Shown piece by piece: positions 17,366 to 26,355 of a stretch of DNA of 34,343 bases (positions within the stretch are counted from its first letter, which is position 1; the number at the start of each line of letters is the position of its first letter). Under the pieces are notes generated by a model. That model saw nothing but the letters and a program-made list of their open reading frames with translations. It made no database searches and had not been told where the DNA came from. Source of the stretch: Bacteroidota bacterium (GTDB taxonomy: Bacteria > Bacteroidota > Bacteroidia > Flavobacteriales > Flavobacteriaceae). Location of the stretch: NCBI GenBank assembly GCA_029561105.1, contig JAKQJQ010000256.1, forward strand, positions 1-34,343, in the 5' to 3' direction. The position numbers were made by a program, and so were the translations under genes.

Positions 17366-17776
17366 ATGGGAGTTCGTAAAAGAGAAAGAGCCGAAGGCAT
17401 CAAAGAAGCTAACAAGCAGATTGCTTTCGCAAAGTTGAATAACTGCCCTACTTCACCTAGAAAAATGCGCTTAGTAGCAGACTTGGTAAGAGGACAGAAG
17501 GTAGAAAGAGCGTTGAACATCTTAAGGTTCAGCTCTAAAGAAGCATCACGCAAACTAGAGAAGCTGTTGTTGTCTGCAATCAATAACTGGGAGCAGAAAA
17601 ACGCAGACGGAAACGTTGCAGAAGCTGGCTTAATCGTGAAAGAAATCCGTGTTGACGGAGGAATGATGCTCAAAAGACTTCGTCCTGCGCCACAAGGAAG
17701 AGCACACAGAATTAGAAAACGTTCGAACCACGTAACCATCGTACTCGGACAATTAGATAACACACAAAGCAACTAA
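17366..17776 (+). CDS. rplV: 50S ribosomal protein L22 (uL22)
   Basis: This 136-residue protein binds all domains of 23S rRNA, and its beta hairpin forms part of the tunnel constriction together with L4. The helix with [15 protein letters not shown] and the hairpin ending [17 protein letters not shown] are conserved. The first 20 residues ([20 protein letters not shown]) are a charged extension as in other Bacteroidetes. It is spaced five bases from rpsC. Confidence 0.97.
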   Translation: MGVRKRERAEGIKEANKQIAFAKLNNCPTSPRKMRLVADLVRGQKVERALNILRFSSKEASRKLEKLLLSAINNWEQKNADGNVAEAGLIVKEIRVDGGMMLKRLRPAPQGRAHRIRKRSNHVTIVLGQLDNTQSN

Positions 17777-17781
17777 GAGAA

Positions 17782-18549
17782 ATGGGACAGAAGACAAATC
17801 CAATCGGAAACAGACTTGGGATCATCAGAGGTTGGGATTCTAACTGGTTTGGAGGTAATGACTACGGTGACAAAATCGCCGAGGATTACAAAATCAGAAA
17901 GTACATCCACGCCCGTTTATCTAAAGCTAGTGTATCAAAAGTGATCATCGAGAGAACTTTGAAGCTTGTAACCGTTACTATCACTACTGCAAGACCTGGT
18001 ATCATTATCGGGAAAGGTGGCCAAGAGGTAGACAAGTTGAAGGAAGAACTTAAGAAAATTACTGACAAAGAGGTTCAAATAAACATCTTTGAAATCAAAA
18101 GACCTGAACTCGATGCGTTTCTAGTTGCGTCAAGCATCGCCCGTCAGATCGAAAGCCGTATTTCTTACAGAAGAGCAATCAAAATGGCTATTGCTGCCTC
18201 TATGCGTATGAACGCAGAGGGTATTAAGGTTTTGATCTCGGGTCGTTTGAATGGTGCTGAGATGGCGCGTTCAGAAGGTTTCAAAGAAGGACGTATTCCT
18301 CTATCAACTTTCAGAGCCGATATTGACTACGCACTAGCTGAAGCACATACTACTTACGGTAGAATGGGTATCAAAGTGTGGATCATGAAAGGTGAAGTTT
18401 ACGGAAAGAGAGATCTTTCTCCGCTTGTAGGAATGGACAAAAAACAATCCGGACAAGGTGGTGATCGTAAAGGTGGTGATGCTCCTCGTGGAGACCGCAA
18501 ACCTTTCAACAAAGACAGAAAACCTGGAGGAGACCGTAAAAGAAAGTAA
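17782..18549 (+). CDS. rpsC: 30S ribosomal protein S3 (uS3) with Gly/Arg/Lys-rich tail
   Basis: This 255-residue protein lies at the mRNA entry channel and takes part in the ribosomal helicase activity. The KH domain contains [20 protein letters not shown], followed by the S3 C-terminal domain with [19 protein letters not shown] and [17 protein letters not shown]. The last 35 residues or so form a low-complexity tail made almost only of Gly, Asp, Arg and Lys (with units such as GGDRK and KPGGDRKRK). This tail is absent from E. coli S3 and is probably disordered and RNA-binding. Confidence 0.97.
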   Translation: MGQKTNPIGNRLGIIRGWDSNWFGGNDYGDKIAEDYKIRKYIHARLSKASVSKVIIERTLKLVTVTITTARPGIIIGKGGQEVDKLKEELKKITDKEVQINIFEIKRPELDAFLVASSIARQIESRISYRRAIKMAIAASMRMNAEGIKVLISGRLNGAEMARSEGFKEGRIPLSTFRADIDYALAEAHTTYGRMGIKVWIMKGEVYGKRDLSPLVGMDKKQSGQGGDRKGGDAPRGDRKPFNKDRKPGGDRKRK

Positions 18550-18571
18550 ATTTTTTAAAAAGTAAAGAAAA

Positions 18572-18997
18572 ATGTTACAGCCTAAAAGAACAAAATACCG
18601 TAAGGTACAGAAAGGTAGAATGAAAGGAAATGCCATGCGTGGTCATGAACTTTCAAACGGAATGTTCGGAATTAAATCTGTACACGAAGATGGGATGTTC
18701 CTTACTTCACGTCAAATAGAGGCTGCACGTATTGCTGCAACCCGTTACATGAAAAGGGAAGGTCAACTTTGGATTAAAATTTTCCCAGACAAGCCAATCA
18801 CCAAAAAACCTCTTGAGGTACGTATGGGTAAAGGTAAAGGAGCCGTTGAATATTGGGCTGCTGTTGTTAAGCCAGGAAAAATCATGTTTGAAGTAGGTGG
18901 TGTGCCGTTGTCAGTTGCAAAGGAAGCTTTGCGTTTGGCCGCTCAAAAACTACCGGTAAAAACCAAATTCGTCGTTGCTAGAGATTTCGAAGCATAA
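18572..18997 (+). CDS. rplP: 50S ribosomal protein L16 (uL16)
   Basis: This 141-residue protein sits near the A site and helps tRNA accommodation. It begins [19 protein letters not shown] and contains [38 protein letters not shown] and [12 protein letters not shown], all typical. The arginine in the [12 protein letters not shown] loop is the one hydroxylated in E. coli L16. It is preceded by a 22-base A-rich spacer after rpsC. Confidence 0.98.
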   Translation: MLQPKRTKYRKVQKGRMKGNAMRGHELSNGMFGIKSVHEDGMFLTSRQIEAARIAATRYMKREGQLWIKIFPDKPITKKPLEVRMGKGKGAVEYWAAVVKPGKIMFEVGGVPLSVAKEALRLAAQKLPVKTKFVVARDFEA

Positions 18998-19008
18998 TTC
19001 AAAACATT

Positions 19009-19200
19009 ATGAAACAAAAAGAAATTAAAGATCTTTCCGTAGCAGAATTGCAGGAAAAATTGAGCCAGACTAAGAAAACGTATAACGACCTGAAAATGGC
19101 GCACTCGATTTCTCCTATTGAGAATCCTTTGCAGATCAGAACAGTTCGCAGAACTGTGGCAAGATTGGCAACTGAGTTAACCAAAAGAGAGTTACAATAA
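19009..19200 (+). CDS. rpmC: 50S ribosomal protein L29 (uL29)
   Basis: This 63-residue two-helix protein lies beside L23 at the tunnel exit. It begins MKQKEIKDLSVAELQEKLSQ and ends with IRTVRRTVARLATELTKREL, the usual form. It lies 11 bases after rplP and 14 bases before rpsQ. Confidence 0.97.
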   Translation: MKQKEIKDLSVAELQEKLSQTKKTYNDLKMAHSISPIENPLQIRTVRRTVARLATELTKRELQ

Positions 19201-19214
19201 TTGTATTCTGAAAG

Positions 19215-19472
19215 ATGGAAAAAAGAAATTTAAGAAAAGAAAGAATTGGTGTTGTGACGTCAAACAAGATGGACAAGTCTATCGTTGTGGCGCAAACTAC
19301 GAAAGTAAAGCACCCGTTATACGGTAAGTTCGTGTTGAAGACTAAAAAGTATCACGCACACGACGAAACAAACGACTGTAACATCGGTGACACGGTGCGT
19401 ATCTCTGAGACACGTCCATTGTCAAAGACCAAATGTTGGAGATTAGTTGAAATCATTGAAAGAGCTAAGTAA
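19215..19472 (+). CDS. rpsQ: 30S ribosomal protein S17 (uS17)
   Basis: This 85-residue OB-fold protein is a primary 16S rRNA binder in the 30S body. It begins [22 protein letters not shown] and includes [19 protein letters not shown] and the typical end [22 protein letters not shown]. Only two bases separate it from rplN. Confidence 0.98.
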   Translation: MEKRNLRKERIGVVTSNKMDKSIVVAQTTKVKHPLYGKFVLKTKKYHAHDETNDCNIGDTVRISETRPLSKTKCWRLVEIIERAK

Positions 19473-19474
19473 TT

Positions 19475-19843
19475 ATGGTACAACAGGAATCAAGATTAAA
19501 AGTAGCAGACAACACGGGAGCAAAAGAAGTTTTGACCATCCGTGTATTGGGTGGAACGAAACGTCGTTATGCCTCTGTCGGAGATAAAATTGTAGTGTCA
19601 ATCAAAGACGCAACACCAAACGGAAACGTGAAAAAAGGTGCTGTATCTACTGCAGTTGTTGTACGTACCAAAAAAGAAGTGAGAAGAGCCGATGGTTCTT
19701 ACATCCGTTTCGACGATAACGCTTGTGTTCTTTTGAACGCTGCGGGAGAAATGAGAGGAACTCGTGTTTTTGGTCCGGTTGCAAGAGAGCTTCGTGAAAA
19801 ACAATTCATGAAAATTGTATCATTAGCGCCTGAGGTGCTTTAA
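19475..19843 (+). CDS. rplN: 50S ribosomal protein L14 (uL14)
   Basis: This 122-residue protein lies on the subunit interface and forms an intersubunit bridge; it is also the docking site of the silencing factor RsfS. It begins [20 protein letters not shown] and ends [16 protein letters not shown], both standard. [25 protein letters not shown] is the family's signature region. Confidence 0.98.
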
Positions 19844-19854
19844 TTATTTGCAAG

Positions 19855-20139
19855 ATGATAAAGCTAAAGATAAAATCAGGAGACACTGTAAAGGTAATCG
19901 CAGGTGACCACAAAGGCACCACCGGAACCGTTACCCGTGTTTACAAAGAGAAAAACAAAGCGATCGTTGAAGGCGTGAACATGGTATCGAAACACACGAA
20001 ACCAAGTGCTAAAAATCCACAAGGCGGAATCGTTAAGAAAGAAGCACCAATCCACATCTCTAACTTGTCAAAAGTTGAAGGTACAGCCAAACCGGCTGCT
20101 GCGAAAGGCGCAAAAAAAGAAACTAAGAAAGCTAAATAA
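19855..20139 (+). CDS. rplX: 50S ribosomal protein L24 (uL24)
   Basis: This 94-residue protein helps start 50S assembly and lies near the tunnel exit. It has a KOW motif ([20 protein letters not shown]) and the conserved [23 protein letters not shown] segment. The C-terminus is a short Ala/Lys-rich tail. It is only two bases upstream of rplE. Confidence 0.97.
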   Translation: MIKLKIKSGDTVKVIAGDHKGTTGTVTRVYKEKNKAIVEGVNMVSKHTKPSAKNPQGGIVKKEAPIHISNLSKVEGTAKPAAAKGAKKETKKAK

Positions 20140-20141
20140 TC

Positions 20142-20693
20142 ATGGCATATATTCCAAGACTTAAACAAGAGTACAAAGACCGCGTTGTGTCTGCTCTTAA
20201 AGAAGAATTCGGTTATAAAAACGTAATGCAGGTTCCTAAATTGGAGAAAATCGTTTTGAGCCGTGGTGTAGGTGCAGCAGTTTCTGACAAGAAATTGATT
20301 GACTATGCAGTAGATGAATTGACCAAAATCACCGGGCAAAAGGCCGTTTCTACCATCTCTAAAAAGGACGTTGCGTCTTTCAAATTGAGAAAAGGAATGC
20401 CAATCGGTGCCAAAGTAACTTTACGTGGCGAAAGAATGTATGAGTTCTTAGACCGTTTGGTAACTTCGGCTTTACCACGTGTTCGTGATTTCAACGGAAT
20501 CAAAGCTACTGGTTTTGACGGAAGAGGAAACTACAACCTTGGGGTTTTAGAGCAAATCATCTTCCCTGAAATCGACATCGACAAAGTGAACAAAATCTCT
20601 GGAATGGACATCACTTTCGTGACTTCGGCCGCTACAGATAAAGAGGCTCAATCATTATTGAGAGAATTAGGTTTACCTTTTAAAAAGAACTAA
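20142..20693 (+). CDS. rplE: 50S ribosomal protein L5 (uL5)
   Basis: This 183-residue protein belongs to the 5S rRNA complex in the central protuberance and contacts P-site tRNA. It begins [20 protein letters not shown] and contains [20 protein letters not shown] and [20 protein letters not shown], the family signatures. It has the full family length. rpsN follows after three bases. Confidence 0.98.
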   Translation: MAYIPRLKQEYKDRVVSALKEEFGYKNVMQVPKLEKIVLSRGVGAAVSDKKLIDYAVDELTKITGQKAVSTISKKDVASFKLRKGMPIGAKVTLRGERMYEFLDRLVTSALPRVRDFNGIKATGFDGRGNYNLGVLEQIIFPEIDIDKVNKISGMDITFVTSAATDKEAQSLLRELGLPFKKN

Positions 20694-20696
20694 GAC

Positions 20697-20966
20697 ATGG
20701 CTAAAGAATCAATGAAAGCCCGTGAGGTGAAAAGAGAAAAAACGGTAGCAAAATACGCTGAGAAAAGAAAGGCTTTGTTAGAAGCCGGAGATTACGAAGG
20801 CTTGCAAAAGTTACCTAAAAACGCTTCACCAGTACGTTTGCACAACCGTTGCAAATTAACGGGAAGACCAAGAGGATACATGCGTCAGTTTGGAATTTCA
20901 CGTGTTACTTTCCGTGAGATGGCCAACAATGGGTTGATCCCAGGCGTTAAGAAAGCCAGCTGGTAA
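20697..20966 (+). CDS. rpsN: 30S ribosomal protein S14 (uS14), zinc-free long form
   Basis: This 89-residue protein is in the 30S head. It is the long form that lacks the CxxC...CxxC zinc ribbon: there is only one Cys, in [20 protein letters not shown]. It begins [20 protein letters not shown]. After it comes a 155-base structured gap before rpsH, the second break in the otherwise dense block. Confidence 0.98.
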   Translation: MAKESMKAREVKREKTVAKYAEKRKALLEAGDYEGLQKLPKNASPVRLHNRCKLTGRPRGYMRQFGISRVTFREMANNGLIPGVKKASW

Positions 20967-21121
20967 GAAAACAAATTTTGTTTATTCAACAGATAGTCGT
21001 AAGTTTGCCGGATTTTTGCCGCGAACTGGCAACTATCTGTTGATTAATTAGTAAGAGTTTTAATGGTTTCAGGTTCTACCGGAAAGGCCGGGACGAATAC
21101 CAAAACCGCAATTTTAATTAT
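20967..21121 (+). other. structured intergenic region between rpsN and rpsH (candidate regulatory RNA)
   Basis: No gene is present. A perfect 12-bp inverted repeat (20986-20997 with 21032-21043) encloses a 34-base loop that has its own short TGCC/GGCA pairing. Just before rpsH a second fold is possible, with GGTTT (21065-21069) pairing AAACC (21103-21107) around a CCGG/CCGG stem (21079-21082 with 21088-21091). In E. coli the protein S8 represses the spc operon by binding mRNA, so an autoregulatory leader for rpsH is a natural guess, but no similarity to the known S8 site is evident. There is no strong T-run, so it does not look like a simple terminator. Confidence 0.6.
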
Positions 21122-21520
21122 ATGTACACAGATCCAATTGCGGATTATTTGACAAGGGTTAGAAACGCCGTGGCTGCAAACCACAAAGTCGTTGAAATCC
21201 CTGCATCTAATCTGAAAAAAGAGATTACCAAGATCTTGTTTGATCAAGGGTATATCTTGAGCTACAAGTTTGAGCAGAACACCGTTCAGGGTTCTATCAA
21301 AATTGCTTTGAAGTACGACAAGGACACCAAAGAGCCTGTCATCAAAGACATCCAAAGAATCAGTAAACCGGGTTTACGTAAGTATGCTGGTGCTGCCAAA
21401 TTACCAAGAATCCTTAACGGTTTGGGTATTGCGATCGTTTCAACTTCTAAAGGTCTTATGACTGGTAAGCAAGCGAAACAATTGAACGTTGGTGGTGAAG
21501 TAATTTGTTACGTTTACTAA
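21122..21520 (+). CDS. rpsH: 30S ribosomal protein S8 (uS8)
   Basis: This 132-residue protein is a central organiser of the 30S body and binds helix 21 of 16S rRNA. It begins MYTDPIADYLTRVRNAVAAN and contains RISKPGLRKYAGAAKLPRIL and the end GLMTGKQAKQLNVGGEVICYVY, all typical. The structured region just upstream makes it a candidate for autogenous control. Confidence 0.98.
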   Translation: MYTDPIADYLTRVRNAVAANHKVVEIPASNLKKEITKILFDQGYILSYKFEQNTVQGSIKIALKYDKDTKEPVIKDIQRISKPGLRKYAGAAKLPRILNGLGIAIVSTSKGLMTGKQAKQLNVGGEVICYVY

Positions 21521-21538
21521 TCTTAAAAATCGAAAGAA

Positions 21539-22081
21539 ATGTCAAGAATAGGTAAAAACCCCATTACGATTCCTGCCGGCGTAACTGTTGAAGTAGCTGG
21601 TAACGTAATTACAGTAAAAGGAAAATTAGGTCAATTGACACAAGAGTACAGCGATGTAGACGTGAAAATTGAAGAAGGCGTGATCACTGTTGAGCGTTCT
21701 TCCGACCACAAAACCCAAAGAGCAAAACACGGTTTGTACAGGGCTTTGATCAGTAACATGATCACAGGAGTATCGACAGGTTTTACAAAAGAACTCGAAT
21801 TGGTAGGTGTAGGTTATAGAGCTTCAAACCAAGGACAAAAATTAGATTTGGCTTTGGGTTTCTCTCACAACATTATCTTAGAAGTTGCTCCGGAAGTCAA
21901 ACTCGAGACCGTTTCTGAGAAAGGTAAGAATCCAATCGTAAAACTCACTTCTCATGACAAGCAATTGCTTGGAGCTGTAGCTGCGAAAATCAGAGGTTTC
22001 CGCAAACCAGAGCCTTACAAAGGAAAAGGAGTTAAGTTCGTAGGTGAAGTATTAAGAAGAAAAGCTGGTAAATCCGCTTAA
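21539..22081 (+). CDS. rplF: 50S ribosomal protein L6 (uL6)
   Basis: This 180-residue protein has two repeated domains and lies near the factor-binding site of the 50S subunit. It begins [20 protein letters not shown] and ends with the signature [20 protein letters not shown] followed by LRRKAGKSA. It is 18 bases after rpsH. Confidence 0.98.
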   Translation: MSRIGKNPITIPAGVTVEVAGNVITVKGKLGQLTQEYSDVDVKIEEGVITVERSSDHKTQRAKHGLYRALISNMITGVSTGFTKELELVGVGYRASNQGQKLDLALGFSHNIILEVAPEVKLETVSEKGKNPIVKLTSHDKQLLGAVAAKIRGFRKPEPYKGKGVKFVGEVLRRKAGKSA

Positions 22082-22094
22082 AAAATATAAGATT

Positions 22095-22445
22095 ATGTCA
22101 TTAACAAAATCTGATAGAAGACAGAGAATTAAGTTCAGAATTAGAAAGATTGTTAGCGGTACTGCTGCAAAACCACGTCTTTCTGTATTCAGAAGTAATA
22201 AAGAGATCTACGCTCAACTCATCGATGATGTGAACGGAGTAACTTTATTGGCTGCGTCTTCAAGAGAAAAAGGAGTAAGCAAAGGTACCAACGTTGAAGT
22301 TGCTTCGGCTGTAGGAAAACTGGTTGCTGAGAAAGCGTTAAAAGCCGGAATCGATACCGTAACCTTCGACAGAGGCGGTTATTTGTATCACGGTCGTGTT
22401 CAATCATTAGCAGAAGGCGCAAGAGAAGCCGGCTTAAAATTCTAA
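22095..22445 (+). CDS. rplR: 50S ribosomal protein L18 (uL18)
   Basis: This 116-residue protein binds 5S rRNA together with L5 and L25. It begins [20 protein letters not shown] and contains [20 protein letters not shown] and the end [19 protein letters not shown], which are standard. It lies four bases before rpsE. Confidence 0.98.
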   Translation: MSLTKSDRRQRIKFRIRKIVSGTAAKPRLSVFRSNKEIYAQLIDDVNGVTLLAASSREKGVSKGTNVEVASAVGKLVAEKALKAGIDTVTFDRGGYLYHGRVQSLAEGAREAGLKF

Positions 22446-22449
22446 TTAT

Positions 22450-22971
22450 ATGTCAAATTATAAAAATATAGAAGCAGTAAAGCCAAGCGGACTTGAACTT
22501 AAAGATCGTCTGGTAAGTGTGAATCGTGTAACCAAAGTTACAAAAGGAGGTCGTGCATTCGGTTTCTCTGCCATTGTAGTTGTTGGAGACGAGAACGGAG
22601 TAGTAGGTCACGGATTGGGAAAATCAAAAGACGTTTCTGAAGCCATCGCGAAAGCGGTAGAAGATGCTAAGAAAAACTTGGTGAGAATTCCTTTGAGCGG
22701 ACAATCTGTTCCACACGAGCAAAAAGGTAAATTTGGCGGAGCGCGTGTATTCTTGATGCCTGCATCACATGGTACAGGAGTTATTGCTGGTGGAGCTGTT
22801 CGTTCGGTTCTGGAATCAGTAGGAATCCACGACGTATTGTCAAAATCACAAGGATCATCAAACCCTCATAACGTGGTAAAAGCAACTTTCGATGCTTTAT
22901 TGCAAATGAGAAGCGCGCACACCATTGCCAAGCAAAGAGGCGTGTCTTTAGAGAAAGTTTTTAAAGGATAA
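22450..22971 (+). CDS. rpsE: 30S ribosomal protein S5 (uS5)
   Basis: This 173-residue protein is near the mRNA entry site and affects fidelity; changes in its N-terminal loop give spectinomycin resistance in other bacteria. The double-stranded RNA-binding-like region has [21 protein letters not shown], and the C-terminal part [20 protein letters not shown]. The first 20 residues ([20 protein letters not shown]) are in the usual form for the group. Confidence 0.98.
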   Translation: MSNYKNIEAVKPSGLELKDRLVSVNRVTKVTKGGRAFGFSAIVVVGDENGVVGHGLGKSKDVSEAIAKAVEDAKKNLVRIPLSGQSVPHEQKGKFGGARVFLMPASHGTGVIAGGAVRSVLESVGIHDVLSKSQGSSNPHNVVKATFDALLQMRSAHTIAKQRGVSLEKVFKG

Positions 22972-22983
22972 TCACAGGAAATT

Positions 22984-23166
22984 ATGGCAAAGTTATTAGT
23001 AAAACAAGTTAGAAGCAAAATCAACTGTCCGCTTACACAAAAACGCGGTCTTGAAGCTTTAGGTCTCCGTAAAATGGGACAAACTGTAGAGCACGAGTCA
23101 AATCCTGCAATCCTTGGGATGATAAACAAAGTAAAACACTTAGTTTCCGTAACGGAAGTTAAATAA
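22984..23166 (+). CDS. rpmD: 50S ribosomal protein L30 (uL30)
   Basis: This 60-residue protein begins [20 protein letters not shown] and has the typical [20 protein letters not shown]. It is present between rpsE and rplO as in the E. coli spc operon. No zinc motif is expected in this family and none is seen. Confidence 0.97.
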   Translation: MAKLLVKQVRSKINCPLTQKRGLEALGLRKMGQTVEHESNPAILGMINKVKHLVSVTEVK

Positions 23167-23178
23167 CAAATCACAGTG

Positions 23179-23634
23179 ATGAATTTAAGTAACTTACAAC
23201 CTGCTGAAGGTTCGACGCACAATCAGAATAAGAGATTAGGTCGTGGAGAAGGTTCTGGTAAAGGCGGCACTGCTGCAAGAGGCCACAAAGGAGCCAAATC
23301 ACGTTCTGGTTATTCTAAAAAGATTGGGTTTGAAGGAGGTCAAATGCCACTTCAAAGACGTGTGCCTAAGTTTGGTTTCAAAAACGTCAACCGCAAAGAG
23401 TACGAAGGGGTAAATCTTGACACACTTCAATTATTGGTTGATAACGGAATCGTTACCGATGGTGCTGTTGACATGACAGTATACGTAACCAACCGTTTGG
23501 CTACCAAAAATGAAATCGTAAAGATTTTAGGACGTGGCGAATTGAAAGCCAAATTGAAAGTGTCCGCTCACAAATTTACTGCAACTGCAAAAGCCGCTAT
23601 CGAAGCTGCCGGAGGAGAAGCTGTAACCCTATAA
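23179..23634 (+). CDS. rplO: 50S ribosomal protein L15 (uL15)
   Basis: This 151-residue protein binds 23S rRNA late in 50S assembly. It begins MNLSNLQPAEGSTHNQNKR and has the Gly-rich RNA-binding arm (GRGEGSGKGGTAARGHKGAK) and GFEGGQMPLQRRVPKFGF. The start is ATG at 23179; the GTG at 23176 just before it would add only one residue and is less likely. It precedes secY by 13 bases. Confidence 0.98.
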   Translation: MNLSNLQPAEGSTHNQNKRLGRGEGSGKGGTAARGHKGAKSRSGYSKKIGFEGGQMPLQRRVPKFGFKNVNRKEYEGVNLDTLQLLVDNGIVTDGAVDMTVYVTNRLATKNEIVKILGRGELKAKLKVSAHKFTATAKAAIEAAGGEAVTL

Positions 23635-23647
23635 CCGATCAAGTAAG

Positions 23648-24991
23648 ATGAAGAAATTTTTTGAATCATTAGCCAGTGTTTGGAGAATCGAAGAACTAAA
23701 GAATAGAATTCTATTTACCTTATTGCTTCTCGTAGTGTACCGTTTTGGTGCGCATGTTACGCTTCCAGGTATTGATGCTACTCAGTTAAACAGTTTAGCA
23801 GGGCAGACTAAAGATGGTATTGGTTCAATTCTGGACATGTTTACAGGTGGTGCTTTCTCGAAAGCCTCTGTATTTGCTCTGGGTATCATGCCTTATATTT
23901 CTGCATCGATTGTGGTTCAGTTGATGGGTATTGCGATTCCTTACTTGCAAAAACTTCAGAAAGACGGCGAAAGCGGAAGAAAAAAACTCAACCAAATTAC
24001 ACGTTGGTTGACCATCCTAATCACCTTGGTTCAAGGTCCCGGATACATTTACAACCTATACAGAACCTTGCCAAACAGCGCGTTCATGTTAGGTTTTGAT
24101 TCTTTCTCTTTCTTGTTCTCTTCGGTGTTGATCTTAACAACAGGTACCATTTTCGCAATGTGGCTTGGAGAAAAGATTACAGATAAAGGAATCGGAAACG
24201 GAATTTCCTTGTTGATCATGGTAGGAATTCTCGCGAGGCTTCCACAAGCGTTCATCCAGGAATTTACATCAACGATCACCAACAACAACGGAGGGCCAAT
24301 GTTATTGGTTCTAGAAGTGATTGTTTGGTTGTTAGTCATCATTGCCTGCGTTCTTTTGGTTATGGCGGTCAGAAGAATCCCGGTACAGTACGCACGTCGC
24401 ACGACCACCGGAGATTTTGAGCAAGACATGATGGGTGGCAACAGGCAGTGGATTCCACTCAAACTGAATGCATCGGGAGTAATGCCAATCATTTTCGCCC
24501 AGGCAATTATGTTCATCCCGGCGGCACTCGCAGGATTGTCACAGTCTGAGACTTCACAGTCAATTGCCGGCGCGTTCAGCAACATGTTCGGATTCTGGTA
24601 TAACTTCGTATTTGCAACCTTAATCGTTGTCTTTACGTTCTTCTATACCGCAATCACGGTTCCAACCAACAAGATGGCAGATGATTTGAAACGAAGCGGT
24701 GGCTTCATTCCCGGTATCAAACCAGGAGTAGACACTTCTGATTTCTTAGATCATGTGATGTCTTTGATTACTTTCCCAGGGTCATTATTCTTGGCGCTAA
24801 TCGCTGTGTTCCCAGCAATTGTCGTGAGTTTTGGTGTACAACAATCATGGGCAATGTTCTTTGGAGGTACGTCATTGATCATTATGGTGGGTGTTGCAAT
24901 CGATACGATTCAGCAAATTAACTCTTACCTATTGAACAGGCATTATGACGGCTTGATGAAAAGCGGTAAAAACAGAAAAGCAGTAGCTTAA
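23648..24991 (+). CDS. secY: protein translocase subunit SecY
   Basis: This 447-residue inner-membrane protein forms the Sec protein-conducting channel with SecE and SecG. About ten hydrophobic segments are visible. Conserved parts are [11 protein letters not shown] near the N-terminus, [30 protein letters not shown], the cytoplasmic loop [12 protein letters not shown], and [17 protein letters not shown] late in the protein. It lies in the spc cluster; unlike in many bacteria, adk and map do not follow and infA comes directly after four bases. Confidence 0.98.
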   Translation: MKKFFESLASVWRIEELKNRILFTLLLLVVYRFGAHVTLPGIDATQLNSLAGQTKDGIGSILDMFTGGAFSKASVFALGIMPYISASIVVQLMGIAIPYLQKLQKDGESGRKKLNQITRWLTILITLVQGPGYIYNLYRTLPNSAFMLGFDSFSFLFSSVLILTTGTIFAMWLGEKITDKGIGNGISLLIMVGILARLPQAFIQEFTSTITNNNGGPMLLVLEVIVWLLVIIACVLLVMAVRRIPVQYARRTTTGDFEQDMMGGNRQWIPLKLNASGVMPIIFAQAIMFIPAALAGLSQSETSQSIAGAFSNMFGFWYNFVFATLIVVFTFFYTAITVPTNKMADDLKRSGGFIPGIKPGVDTSDFLDHVMSLITFPGSLFLALIAVFPAIVVSFGVQQSWAMFFGGTSLIIMVGVAIDTIQQINSYLLNRHYDGLMKSGKNRKAVA

Positions 24992-24995
24992 TTTT

Positions 24996-25211
24996 ATGGC
25001 AAAGCAATCAGCAATAGAACAAGATGGATCAATAATAGAAGCATTGTCTAATGCAATGTTTCGTGTAGAATTAGAAAACGGACACATCGTTATCGCACAT
25101 ATTTCAGGAAAGATGCGCATGCACTACATCAAGTTGCTTCCCGGCGACAAGGTGAAACTCGAAATGAGCCCTTACGATTTATCCAAAGCAAGAATTACTT
25201 ACCGTTATTAA
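24996..25211 (+). CDS. infA: translation initiation factor IF-1
   Basis: This 71-residue S1-like OB-fold protein binds the A site of the 30S subunit during initiation. It begins [20 protein letters not shown] and contains [20 protein letters not shown] and [20 protein letters not shown], as in all bacterial IF-1. It sits between secY and rpmJ, the common order in many bacteria. Confidence 0.98.
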   Translation: MAKQSAIEQDGSIIEALSNAMFRVELENGHIVIAHISGKMRMHYIKLLPGDKVKLEMSPYDLSKARITYRY

Positions 25212-25222
25212 AAATAAAACAG

Positions 25223-25339
25223 ATGAAAGTAAGAGCATCAGTAAAGAAACGTAGTGCCGAGTGCATCATCGTTCGCAGAAAAGGAAGATTATACGTAATC
25301 AACAAAAAGAATCCTAGATTTAAACAAAGACAAGGATAA
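25223..25339 (+). CDS. rpmJ: 50S ribosomal protein L36 (bL36), zinc-free type
   Basis: This is a small 38-residue gene. The ATG at 25223 opens [20 protein letters not shown] and it ends [12 protein letters not shown] before TAA. L36 normally binds zinc through three Cys and one His. Here only Cys14 remains: the other ligand positions are Ser11, Asn27 and Phe33/Lys34, so zinc binding is lost. It is 11 bases after infA and two bases before rpsM. Confidence 0.95.
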
Positions 25340-25341
25340 TT

Positions 25342-25716
25342 ATGGCAAGAATAGCAGGGGTAGACATCCCAAAAAACAAAAGAGGAGTTATCGCTTTGAC
25401 CTACATCTTCGGAATAGGCAGAAGCCGTGCAGCTGAAATCTTGGCAAAAGCCAACGTATCAGAAGATATCAAAGTTCAAGACTGGAATGACGATCAGATC
25501 GGAGCCATCCGTGATGCTGTGTCATACTATAAGATTGAAGGAGAATTGCGTTCTGAAACATCTTTGAACATCAAGCGTTTGATGGACATCGGTTGCTACA
25601 GAGGAATCCGTCACAGATCTGGTTTGCCATTGCGCGGACAAAGAACCAAGAACAACTCAAGAACAAGAAAAGGTAAGCGTAAAACTGTTGCGAACAAGAA
25701 AAAAGCAACTAAATAA
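25342..25716 (+). CDS. rpsM: 30S ribosomal protein S13 (uS13)
   Basis: This 124-residue protein at the top of the 30S head contacts P-site tRNA and the 50S subunit. It begins [20 protein letters not shown] and contains the helix-two-turn-helix [16 protein letters not shown] and the basic [20 protein letters not shown] tail. It is eight bases upstream of rpsK. Confidence 0.98.
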   Translation: MARIAGVDIPKNKRGVIALTYIFGIGRSRAAEILAKANVSEDIKVQDWNDDQIGAIRDAVSYYKIEGELRSETSLNIKRLMDIGCYRGIRHRSGLPLRGQRTKNNSRTRKGKRKTVANKKKATK

Positions 25717-25724
25717 TAAATAAT

Positions 25725-26108
25725 ATGGCTAAAGCAACAACAAAAAAACGTAAAGTTATCGTTGAATCGACTGGTGAGGCTCATATTAGCGCTACCTTCA
25801 ACAACATCATCATTTCCTTGACCAACAAAAAAGGCGAGGTGATTTCTTGGTCTTCAGCAGGTAAAATGGGTTTCCGTGGTTCTAAAAAGAACACACCTTA
25901 CGCAGCTCAGATGGCAGCAGAAGATTGCAGCAAAGTAGCGTTAGAAGCGGGACTTAAGAAAGTGAAAGTGTATGTAAAAGGACCAGGAAACGGACGCGAG
26001 TCTGCCATCCGTTCAGTACATAACTCAGGTATCGAAGTAACCGAAATCATTGACGTTACTCCAATGCCGCACAATGGATGTAGGCCTCCAAAAAGAAGAA
26101 GAGTCTAA
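25725..26108 (+). CDS. rpsK: 30S ribosomal protein S11 (uS11)
   Basis: This 127-residue protein lies on the 30S platform beside the Shine-Dalgarno helix region. It contains [20 protein letters not shown] and the signature end [18 protein letters not shown], which includes the Asn known to form isoaspartate in E. coli. It begins with a short basic extension ([14 protein letters not shown]). A 247-base gap with a repeat element follows it. Confidence 0.98.
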   Translation: MAKATTKKRKVIVESTGEAHISATFNNIIISLTNKKGEVISWSSAGKMGFRGSKKNTPYAAQMAAEDCSKVALEAGLKKVKVYVKGPGNGRESAIRSVHNSGIEVTEIIDVTPMPHNGCRPPKRRRV

Positions 26109-26111
26109 ATT

Positions 26112-26273
26112 GGGTGCAGGGTATAAGGTGCAAGGTGCAGGGTAAAAACCAAAACACCTGACTTCCTACCCTGAATTCTAAATCTCAAAAAGTAGGGAGT
26201 ATCCCAAAGGCACGAAAGGGTAGTAAGTTTGAATATAACTACAATCTGTGCCTTTAACCCTGAACCTTGAACC
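26112..26273. repeat. intergenic repeat element with inverted ends between rpsK and rpsD (GGTNCAR copy 2)
   Basis: The left end is a tandem of heptads (GGTGCAG GGTATAA GGTGCAA GGTGCAG). The right end carries the reverse heptads CTGAACC and TTGAACC. Bases 26128-26145 pair with 26256-26273 at 15 of 18 positions. Inside is a perfect 8-bp inverted repeat, AAAGGCAC (26206-26213) with GTGCCTTT (26248-26255), and a near-perfect CTTCCTAC/GTAGGGAG stem. There is no reading frame of note. The 82 bases from 26274 to rpsD hold no clear promoter. Confidence 0.7.
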
Positions 26274-26355
26274 AAAAATAAGTATAACCTGAGCGGGTTT
26301 ACGGTTATCGGAGGATTTGACCTGAATTCATAATCGCTGCTCTAAATTTTTTAAA

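Noticed and set aside
24049-24585. Open frame on the minus strand inside secY (178 codons)
   Set aside because: It is antisense to a conserved membrane-protein gene and reflects its hydrophobic codon pattern.
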